The notes under the pieces: model-generated
What the model was told of the DNA's origin: nothing
The model's database searches: none
Seen by the model: the letters and a program-made list of their open reading frames with translations, nothing else
Shown: one piece after another, positions 29,101 to 35,985 of the stretch
Numbering within the stretch: position 1 is the stretch's first letter
How the letters are laid out: each line of letters begins with the position of its first letter
Translations under genes and position numbers: made by a program
Assembly: GCF_002943755.1 (NCBI RefSeq)
Contig: NZ_MQUB01000001.1
Span: 2,158,501-2,222,500, forward strand
Origin: Aureitalea marina
GTDB taxonomy: Bacteria > Bacteroidota > Bacteroidia > Flavobacteriales > Flavobacteriaceae
Reading direction: 5' to 3'
DNA: 64,000 bases

Positions 29101-29529
29101 ATTCTTGATCTGGGCATGGAGAAAATGCCGGTCAAATATTTTGAATACTACTCCTTATTGGAACCGTTTGTGCTGAATTATTATCAGCTGAACGAGCCGG
29201 AAAAAGCACGAGCAGTATTCGAAGAGGTAGCCGCCATCTATCAGCAGTACTTGCGCTATTACAGCGGATTGGAACTGAGCAGACAATACGGTGTTGCGGA
29301 CGAGGTGATCTCCAATATGGAACGTTATCGCAGCCTGATCGATATCGTGATCATCTTTGATGAAGAGCAATATGGACGTGCCAAAGCTGCAGAGTTTAAT
29401 GGCTATCTGAAACTATTCCGCCAATTTTACGGAGACGAACAAATAGACGAGCCCGGTGGACCCACTGAGGCAGAAGCAGACATCTTCGATGGAATTCTAG
29501 ACAGCACGGGCACCGATTCGGCAAATTAG
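26101..29529 (+). CDS. DUF2723 membrane glycosyltransferase-like protein
   Basis: The product is 1,142 aa. About twelve membrane helices lie in the first 700 residues, with the family signature FWDAGEYIATSSNLEVAHPPGAP near 35-60 in the first periplasmic loop, where GT-C enzymes keep their catalytic acid. A soluble part follows, with a TPR-like helical end (RKEGKKEKAIEILDLGMEKMP). The family is universal in Bacteroidota. Its eukaryotic relative TMEM260 is an O-mannosyltransferase, so a role in protein O-glycosylation at the inner membrane is plausible but unproven. The stop is 5 bp before the deacetylase gene, so both are probably co-transcribed. Confidence 0.85.
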   Translation: MDSFNFNKWNNILGWSVFGIALLTYWLTVEPTASFWDAGEYIATSSNLEVAHPPGAPLYQLLGAFFSIFAMSPNSIALTINLMSVFASAFAILFMFWSLTLLLRSVVGQHVEITTNHAKAILGSAAVGSLAFTFTDSFWFSAVEAEVYASAAFIMSVLFYCGLRWEREMNQPRGNRWLVLIAFIVGLSFGIHFMGLLTIPAIGLLYYFKNYKTITLRNFIIANVVSVAILLFIFKLLLPLTLKFFSGMELFFVNQVGLPFNSGSIIAGLFFIALFFFGLRYTRKKDYVNLNTGLLCILFIFIGFSSWLMLPIRANAGTVINENNPNNARELLAYYNREQYPETHLFYGPQFTEIYAGLDPRNPYKDDKPKYEKDVEAGKYVVVNDYKNAGQNLDDAHKAFLPRMWSSEHAANYLEYTDGLEFSIKRQYRGEQRLVDEVNAFKQAYREGLVDKGQYNEFLQTYGQFFDVEKPSFWHNISFMFQHQFSYMYWRYFMWNFTGRQDDVQGQGTMLHGNWISGIKFLDEMRLGSQDDLPDPVINNGARNTYYFLPLILGVLGLVFHFKNDKKSFWVLLVFFLFTGLALKVYLNERPFEPRERDYAVVGSFYVFAMWIGFGVYALFEVVKDYIKPKLALPVVLGATLLAAPVLLATQNWDDHDRSNRYTANSMGQMYLDSCAENGILFTIGDNDTFMLWYKQNIEQYRQDIRVVCTALFVTDWYIDDMKKKAFTSDPIPSQLTHEQYRTGTRDFIFYHGTDFNKAIGDFERVENGEMTLEDFRRRNPGAAEEIRFLVNNGTDIETLKRNGDTLDINTWMNWVASDERPTQVELNSGKFAHSFPTKNIRIPVDKEAVLRSGIVKPEDADKIVPYIDINLSGNIMYKNRMMMLDIIANNNWDRPIYFSGGAFGDDDYIWMKDYLQLEGVVYKLVPIRTPIDPDNPFDMGRIDTDKMYDIVTAWDWGNAGTDLIYHDTETRRNGITYRSNLARLAEALRKEGKKEKAIEILDLGMEKMPVKYFEYYSLLEPFVLNYYQLNEPEKARAVFEEVAAIYQQYLRYYSGLELSRQYGVADEVISNMERYRSLIDIVIIFDEEQYGRAKAAEFNGYLKLFRQFYGDEQIDEPGGPTEAEADIFDGILDSTGTDSAN

Positions 29530-29534
29530 AACGT

Positions 29535-30170
29535 TTGAGACGCTACTTGTTTAAGACCCCATCATTGGCCGCAAAGATGTGGCCAGCCTATTTGTGGTCC
29601 ATACAAGATGATTCCAGCGTCTATCTTACCTTCGATGATGGTCCTATTCCCGAGGTCACGCCTTGGGTACTGCAGGAGTTGCAAAAGTTCGACGCCAAGG
29701 CAACCTTTTTCTGTATTGGGAACAATGTCCGGAAACATCCCGAAATCCTTCAGCAAGTAATAAAACAAGGACACCAGTTGGGTAATCACACCGACTCTCA
29801 TCTCAATGGAAAGGACACTCGGTTTGAGACCTACCTTCAAGATATTTTGAAAGCTCAAGCCGAGTTGGATCGGTTTGGTACGAACAGGTCCAAGCTCTTT
29901 CGCCCTCCCTATGGGAGAATAAAAAAAAGACAGGGACGTGCTTTAATTGCTCAGGGGTATAAAATTGTGATGTGGGATCTCCTGAGTGGAGATTTTGACC
30001 CGTCCCAAAGCCCGGAATATTGTTGGAAACAAGTAAAAAGACACCTAAGTCCTGGCTCGATCGTGGTCATGCACGATAGCGTGAAAGCCAGGGAAAGATT
30101 AGAATACGTCCTGCCTCGGACTTTAGAGTTTATTCAGAAAAAAGGGTGGAGCTGTAAGGCGATCGATTGA
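29535..30170 (+). CDS. Polysaccharide deacetylase family protein
   Basis: The 211-aa protein is a NodB-type carbohydrate esterase (CE4) fold removing acetyl groups from amino sugars. Motif 1 is TFDDGP (near residue 32), motif 2 is HTDSH with the two metal-binding His, and motif 3 is RPPYG. MWDLLSGDFD and VMHDS form the later motifs. The start is TTG at 29535, 5 bp after the DUF2723 stop, because no ATG precedes motif 1. No signal peptide is obvious. It converges with the thioredoxin-like gene with no gap. Confidence 0.88.
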   Translation: MRRYLFKTPSLAAKMWPAYLWSIQDDSSVYLTFDDGPIPEVTPWVLQELQKFDAKATFFCIGNNVRKHPEILQQVIKQGHQLGNHTDSHLNGKDTRFETYLQDILKAQAELDRFGTNRSKLFRPPYGRIKKRQGRALIAQGYKIVMWDLLSGDFDPSQSPEYCWKQVKRHLSPGSIVVMHDSVKARERLEYVLPRTLEFIQKKGWSCKAID

Positions 30171-30467
30171 TCAAACAAACTCTTGTACCAGCCCGATCAA
30201 AGTATTGGCATCCTGCTCGCCACTCTGACGCCATTTCATTTCACCATTCTTATAGATCATCAGGGTAGGTAATCCTTTGACCCGCAGGGCCTCGGCCAAT
30301 TCTTTGTTCTTGTCGATATCGATCTTGATGACGCGCGCTTTATCCCCTAAGGCCGCTGCAACATCGCGTAAAACCGCATGCATATCGGTGCAGGCATCAT
30401 CCCAGTCGGCATAGAAATCCAACAGGACAGGAACACGCGTTTCGATTAATTCGCCAAATTTTGACAT
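30171..30467 (-). CDS. Thioredoxin-like protein lacking the CxxC motif
   Basis: The 98-aa protein has a thioredoxin fold: DFYADWDDAC stands where WCxxC is expected, and the cis-proline loop VKGLPTLMIYKNGE is intact. Only the second active-site Cys remains (Asp-Asp-Ala-Cys), so it cannot act as an ordinary dithiol reductase. Monothiol exchange, a chaperone role or substrate binding are alternatives. No signal peptide, so cytosolic. The two convergent stop codons are directly adjacent (30168-30170 and 30171-30173). Confidence 0.8.
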   Translation of the reverse strand: MSKFGELIETRVPVLLDFYADWDDACTDMHAVLRDVAAALGDKARVIKIDIDKNKELAEALRVKGLPTLMIYKNGEMKWRQSGEQDANTLIGLVQEFV

Positions 30468-30522
30468 CTAATTCGAAGTGTTAAGGTTGAATGCTACCTA
30501 CAAATATAGTATTTCCAAGGGA

Positions 30523-31749
30523 TTAGGCTGTGGCCCTGCGCTTTTTGAGCTGAATAACGGTTACCTCGGGCCAAATTCCGACTCGGCCAGGATATCCGAT
30601 AAAGCCAAACCCGCGGTTAACGTTGATGAAGCGGCCCACATCTTCGTAAATTCCAGCCCATTGCTCATAGCGATATTTTACCGGGCTCCACTTGATCAGT
30701 CCAGGGATCTCAATCCCAAACTGCATCCCGTGGGTATGACCACTCAACGTAAGGTGGAAGTGCCTGTCATCCTGCAAAACCTCGGCCTTCCAATGGGACG
30801 GATCATGACTCAATAATATCTTGAAATCGTCTCGAGTAAGCCCCTGAGATGCTTTTGCCAGATCGCCGGCCTTTTTAAAACCTCCGGCTCCCCAATTCTC
30901 CACACCGACCAAGGCCAGTCGCTCGCCTCCTCTTTCGATGAATCTACTCTCATTGAGCAAAAGGTTCCAACCCATTTCTTTTTGGAGATCTTTCAGGTCT
31001 TGCATGTTCTTTTCCTTGGCTGCCTGAGATTCCCATTGACGATAATCACCGTAATCGTGATTCCCCAATACAGAATAGACACCATCTCTGGCCTTCAGTT
31101 GACCAAAAAGATCCTTCCAAGGCATCATTTCCTCGGCGGCGTCATTGACCAGGTCCCCAGTGAAGACAATTAAGTCACTAGCCTGTTCGTTGATCAGATT
31201 GATCCCATAACTGATCTTATCGCGGTTGTCGAAGCTCCCACTGTGAACATCACTGATCTGAGTAATGGTATAACCATCGAACTCATCCGGTAGATCATCG
31301 TATTCCAAAGAATATTTCAGCACCTTGTAGTTATACTTTCCACGAACCATTCCAAACAAAAGGGAAGAAAATGGGATGGCCGCTAAAGCGACAGCTACTC
31401 CACTGATGAACTTACGTCTGGAAGGAATAAAAAAGCCCTTGTCACTTCCTCCTAACTTGGATATAGAGGCCGCAATGACTCGGTATACATCCTCGCCAAA
31501 CATAAAGGCGACTAAAAGAAACTTGGGTAAGAAGACGGCTATGAACAAACCAAAGGTGTACATTCTTGCCGGATTCATTACCCTGGACGGACCAGTTGTT
31601 ATCTGATAAATGAAGGCCCCAAGGACCGTCACAGATACCACAACATACAGCCAATGAATCCAATTAGTCCTTGTCAGGGTCCGTAAAGCCTGAAAGGCAT
31701 AAATATCGATCGCTATATAGATCGCAATAAAAATTATCCAGCGTAGCAT
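30523..31749 (-). CDS. Membrane-anchored metallophosphoesterase
   Basis: The product is about 408 aa. Three to four N-terminal membrane helices are followed by SRRKFISGVAVALAAIPF, a twin-arginine-like helix that would deliver the catalytic part to the periplasm. Calcineurin-like motifs appear in order: DVHSGS, GDLVND, GNHDYG, SHDP and GHTHG. These bind two metals and hydrolyse phosphoesters. The family includes YkuE/YaeI-like phospholipid phosphodiesterases. I chose the ATG at 31749 (MLRWIIFI) over the TTG at 31761. It is upstream of, and on the same strand as, the thioredoxin-like gene, 55 bp apart. Confidence 0.88.
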   Translation of the reverse strand: MLRWIIFIAIYIAIDIYAFQALRTLTRTNWIHWLYVVVSVTVLGAFIYQITTGPSRVMNPARMYTFGLFIAVFLPKFLLVAFMFGEDVYRVIAASISKLGGSDKGFFIPSRRKFISGVAVALAAIPFSSLLFGMVRGKYNYKVLKYSLEYDDLPDEFDGYTITQISDVHSGSFDNRDKISYGINLINEQASDLIVFTGDLVNDAAEEMMPWKDLFGQLKARDGVYSVLGNHDYGDYRQWESQAAKEKNMQDLKDLQKEMGWNLLLNESRFIERGGERLALVGVENWGAGGFKKAGDLAKASQGLTRDDFKILLSHDPSHWKAEVLQDDRHFHLTLSGHTHGMQFGIEIPGLIKWSPVKYRYEQWAGIYEDVGRFINVNRGFGFIGYPGRVGIWPEVTVIQLKKRRATA

Positions 31750-31854
31750 ACTCCCGATCAAGTTGGTCGGTAAAGATAATTGGAAACCCGCGGGAATAGG
31801 GGTTCCTTTACGATTTTTTAACGTGATTTTGTATCTTTCACCATATCACGACAC

Positions 31855-34791
31855 ATGTCAATCACCTACCGATTTCTCGTATTGTCTTTCCTGCTGATCA
31901 GTTGCAAGAAAGAGCAAGACACAGCAGTTACCGAACCCATTTCTGATCCAACGACTTACGTCGATCCATTCATTGGCACCGGCGGTCATGGACATACCTA
32001 TCCCGGTGCAACCATGCCGTTTGGGATGATTCAAATTAGTCCGGATACTCGTCTGGAGGGCTGGGATGGCTGTTCAGGCTATCATTACAGCGACCAATAC
32101 ATTTATGGATTTTCCCATACTCACCTCAGCGGTACGGGAGTAAGTGACTATGGAGATATTTTGCTGATGCCTACAGACAGTTTGATCTTTCATAACGGAG
32201 CAGACGGAAGACCGGGATATCGATGGGGATTTAGTCACGAAAATGAGGATGCATCACCAGGCTACTACCACGTCCTTCTTGACTCCACCGGGATTGAGGT
32301 AGAGTTGACGGTCACTGAACGGGCGGGCATACATCGTTACAACTATCCATCCTCAGAGAACCAGCACCTCATCTTGGATCTGGAACATCGGGATCAACTG
32401 ATAGACTTTGACATTAAAACTATATCCGATCGGGAGATCTCAGGATTCCGACGCTCCAAAGCCTGGGCCGAGGATCAACATCTCTACTTCTACATTCGGT
32501 TTTCACATCCCTTTGAGAGCCCGACCTTCTTCCATCGTGATCCGGACAGACGGGACAGAATGGGCGGATTTACCTTTGTCAATCCAGACAACGATCCTGT
32601 CACTGTGCGCATTGGGATCTCTGCTGTGGACGTAACCGGTGCCCAAAAAAACCTGGAAGCGGAAATTGGAGACAAAAGTTTCGAACAAGTTCATTATGAA
32701 GCCACAGAGGTTTGGAATCGACAACTGAATAAGATCAAGGTGGGCTCTTCCAATAGAGACCATCTAACCAACTTTTATACGGCCTTATATCACACCATGA
32801 TCGCCCCAAATCTGTATCAGGATGTTGATGGCCGTTATCGGGGTATGGACCTGGAGATACATCAAACGGAAGATTTTAACTACTACACTGTATTTAGCTT
32901 GTGGGATACCTATCGGGCAGCACATCCCCTGTACACCATCATCGAGCAGGAGAGAACGGTCGATTTCATCAATACCTTCCTCGCCAAGTACGAAGAGGGC
33001 GGGATCATGCCTATTTGGGACCTGGCCGGGAACTATACGGGTTGTATGATCGGTTATCATGCAGTCCCAGTGATTGTGGATGCTTATCTAAAGGGTATTG
33101 AAGGTTTTGATGCCGAATTGGCATTCGAAGCCATGAAGCACAGCGCCATGCAAGATAAATTGGGACTGGAGGCCTTTAAAGAACTCAATTACATCCCGGT
33201 GGAAAGAGAAAGCGAATCGGTGTCCAAAACCCTGGAATACGCCTATGACGATTGGACCATTGCCCAAATGGCCGAAGCGCTTGGGAAGAAGGAGGATGCG
33301 AGTTACTTCAACCATAGGGCCTTGGCTTACCGAAACTTATTCGACCCGAAATCTAAATTCTTAAGAGGTCGGATCAACAACCGTTGGTTCTCCCCATTCG
33401 ACCCCTATGAAGTCAATTTTAATTATACTGAAGCGAACGCCTGGCAGTACAGCACCTATGCACCACATGACATAAGTGGACTGATTGCCCTTCATGGCGG
33501 GAAAGCAGGCCTGGAGGACCACCTGGATAAACTCTTTACTGCCCAAAGCCAAACCTCGGGCAGAGATCAGGCAGATATTACTGGATTGATCGGTCAGTAC
33601 GCACACGGGAACGAACCCAGCCATCACATGGCCTACTTGTATAATTACTTGAACAAACCGAGTAAGACCCAGGAAAAGGTGAAACAGATCCTGACGGAAT
33701 TATACACTCCCACTCCCGATGGAATTTCCGGGAATGAAGATTGTGGCCAGATGAGTGCCTGGTATGTGCTGAGCTCAATGGGTTTCTATCCGGTTACTCC
33801 CGGAAGCAATCAATATATTATTGGATCACCTTTATTTGAACAGGCGGAGATCCAACTGGAGAATGGGAACATCTTCCAAATTATTGCACCAAAAGCTAGC
33901 GACCTAACTTATATAAAGAATGTATCGTTGAACGGAACGGAATTGAACCGGACCTATATCACTCATCAGGAGATTATGGCTGGTGGCGAATTGACTTTCC
34001 AACTCTCAGAAGAACCCACCAATTGGGGGACCAAATCTGAGCAGACGCCTCTGGCTGAAGTTGACGACGCTCAATTTGTTGCCCTTCCTTTTATTTCTTC
34101 TGGTCAGTTGGCATTCCAGGAAATGACTCAGATAGAGCTAAAATCCATTCAGGAGGATGCCCGGATCTTCTATCGCCTAGACGACCAAGATGTTTTTGAA
34201 ATCTATGATGGACCCATTGCAGTAAAGGAAGAAGCCTGGCTGTCTACCTATGCCAGTCTGGGGGATCTTGAGAGTCCCAGAAGTAGAACCCGATTGAGAA
34301 AGATCGATCCCAACTTGAAAATAACCCTTGAAACGGAATATGCCAACCAATATAACGGAGGTGGGCAACAAGCCCTTATCAATGGCCAAACCGGCGGTCA
34401 GGACTTCAGAACCGGAGCTTGGCAGGGTTACCAGGACACCGACCTAATAGCGGTGATCGACCTCGGAGAGGTCAAGGATATCAGTTCTGTTAGGATAGGC
34501 TTCCTTCAGGATCAGCGAAGCTGGATCTTCTATCCGACGAAAGTGGACATCAGCCTGTCTGATAGTACTAGTTTCCTGGAACCTGATCAGACTGTCGAAA
34601 TTGCGGCAGAGGTTCCATCGGATCAAAGTGAGATCAAACGCATTCAATTCGACATACCAACCAAAAAGGCCAGATACCTCAAGGTACATGCCCGTAATTT
34701 TGGCGATCTACCCGATTGGCATCTGGGGGCAGCCCACAACGGAAAAGCCTGGCTCTTTGTCGATGAGATCGGAATAAACCAACAACCATGA
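31855..34791 (+). CDS. GH92 alpha-mannosidase lipoprotein
   Basis: The 978-aa lipoprotein (lipobox LLISC, Cys17) belongs to glycoside hydrolase family 92, calcium-dependent exo-alpha-mannosidases. The N-terminal beta-sandwich starts with YVDPFIGTGGHGHTYPGATMPFGM. The (alpha/alpha)6 barrel carries GNEPSHHMAYLYN and GNEDCGQMSAWYVLSSMGFY with the catalytic acids. A chitobiase-like beta domain and an F5/8 type C (discoidin-like) domain form the C-terminal 280 residues. It acts at the cell surface or periplasm on mannose-rich N-glycans. The stop overlaps the ATG of the glycosylasparaginase by four bases (ATGA at 34788-34791), so translation is coupled. Confidence 0.93.
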   Translation: MSITYRFLVLSFLLISCKKEQDTAVTEPISDPTTYVDPFIGTGGHGHTYPGATMPFGMIQISPDTRLEGWDGCSGYHYSDQYIYGFSHTHLSGTGVSDYGDILLMPTDSLIFHNGADGRPGYRWGFSHENEDASPGYYHVLLDSTGIEVELTVTERAGIHRYNYPSSENQHLILDLEHRDQLIDFDIKTISDREISGFRRSKAWAEDQHLYFYIRFSHPFESPTFFHRDPDRRDRMGGFTFVNPDNDPVTVRIGISAVDVTGAQKNLEAEIGDKSFEQVHYEATEVWNRQLNKIKVGSSNRDHLTNFYTALYHTMIAPNLYQDVDGRYRGMDLEIHQTEDFNYYTVFSLWDTYRAAHPLYTIIEQERTVDFINTFLAKYEEGGIMPIWDLAGNYTGCMIGYHAVPVIVDAYLKGIEGFDAELAFEAMKHSAMQDKLGLEAFKELNYIPVERESESVSKTLEYAYDDWTIAQMAEALGKKEDASYFNHRALAYRNLFDPKSKFLRGRINNRWFSPFDPYEVNFNYTEANAWQYSTYAPHDISGLIALHGGKAGLEDHLDKLFTAQSQTSGRDQADITGLIGQYAHGNEPSHHMAYLYNYLNKPSKTQEKVKQILTELYTPTPDGISGNEDCGQMSAWYVLSSMGFYPVTPGSNQYIIGSPLFEQAEIQLENGNIFQIIAPKASDLTYIKNVSLNGTELNRTYITHQEIMAGGELTFQLSEEPTNWGTKSEQTPLAEVDDAQFVALPFISSGQLAFQEMTQIELKSIQEDARIFYRLDDQDVFEIYDGPIAVKEEAWLSTYASLGDLESPRSRTRLRKIDPNLKITLETEYANQYNGGGQQALINGQTGGQDFRTGAWQGYQDTDLIAVIDLGEVKDISSVRIGFLQDQRSWIFYPTKVDISLSDSTSFLEPDQTVEIAAEVPSDQSEIKRIQFDIPTKKARYLKVHARNFGDLPDWHLGAAHNGKAWLFVDEIGINQQP

Positions 34792-35794
34792 AAAGAAGAA
34801 AGTTCATTCAGAATGCATCCCTGAGTAGCCTGGGGGTGGTTGCCGGAGCAAACGCACTGGCCTGTAAAAGCGGTGAAGAAGAAAATGCTGCTGCTCCTGC
34901 CAAGGAGGAAACAACGGAGGATCCAGGCGGACCAGTAGCCATCGCTACCTGGAATGTAAAGAATGCCACAGCCGGTGCCTGGCAGGTACTGGATCAGGGG
35001 GTAATGCCCTTGATGCGGTGGAAGCCGGTTGCCGTGTAGAAGAAGCCAATGCAGAAGGACAATCCGTTGGGATCGGAGGCCTCCCAGACAGGGATGGATA
35101 TGTAACCCTGGATGCCTGCATCATGAACAGTCAGGGAGACTACGGAGCCGTGGTCTATCTTAAAGACATTAAACATCCCATTTCGGTAGCCAGAAAGGTT
35201 ATGGAAGACACCCCTCATGTACTCCTTGCTGGTGAGGGTGCCAGGCAATTTGCCATTGCCGAAGGGTTTGAACCTGAGGACCTACTGACAGAAGCTTCGA
35301 GAAAGGCTTGGGAGGACTGGAAGGTCAAATCGGAATACAAGCCGATTATAAATATTGAGAACCACGACACCATTGGGATGCTCACCAGAGATGCCGACGG
35401 AAACCTTGCTGGAGGTTGCACTACTAGCGGGCTGGCTTACAAGATGGCCGGCCGAGTTGGGGATTCACCCATTATCGGATCCGGTTTATTCGTTGATAAT
35501 GAGGTCGGCGCTGCAACGGCGACTGGATTGGGCGAAGAAGTACTAAAGACTGTGGGAAGTTTCCTGATCGTCGAATTGATGAGACAAGGCAAAAGCCCGC
35601 AACAGGCCTGCGAAGAAGCCATAGGCCGTATTTTAAAAGGTAACCCGAATTACAAGGACTTCCAGGTGGGTTATATCGCCATGAATAAACAAGGAGAAAC
35701 GGGTTCTTATTCTATTCATCCCGGGTTTACTGTTACATGTTACCGAGACAATAGCAACGAAAGTTATCCTTCAGATCACGCGATAGACTCCTAG
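34788..35794 (+). CDS. N4-(beta-N-acetylglucosaminyl)-L-asparaginase, frameshifted
   Basis: This Ntn-hydrolase splits GlcNAc-Asn, the last linkage of N-glycans. A Tat-type leader with lipobox (MKRRKFIQNASLSSLG, then ALACKSG) exports it. Residues WNVKNATAGAWQVLDQG and then NALDAVEAGCRVEE lie in different frames. The shift is at the G5 run 34997-35001, where one more G would give QGGNALDAVEAG, the family sequence. The corrected protein is about 335 aa. Autocleavage and the catalytic Thr are in NHDTIGML near residue 194, and substrate-binding GRVGDSPIIGSG is intact. It partners with the coupled GH92 gene in glycoprotein degradation. The break is probably a sequencing error, but a real mutation is possible. 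Confidence 0.85.
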
Positions 35795-35945
35795 CTTCAT
35801 AGGATATTAATATCTGATTATCAGATATTTGAAATGAATAAAGCGCTAAGAAAAACTTAACGCCAAAAGGACCTACTTCAAAATTTTGTAATATTGTGTT
35901 ACATAAGTAGGTTGATCCCTTACGGGATCGATCAAATTTGGGGCG

Positions 35946-35972
35946 AAAAGTCATCACTCTGTGGTGACTTTT
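35946..35972. terminator. Bidirectional terminator
   Basis: The 12-bp stem AAAAGTCATCAC / GTGGTGACTTTT with a TCT loop has A/T tracts on both sides. It lies 13 bp after the cphA stop on the minus strand and 150 bp after the glycosylasparaginase on the plus strand. Confidence 0.8.
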
Positions 35973-35985
35973 CTATTTTTTGAGA

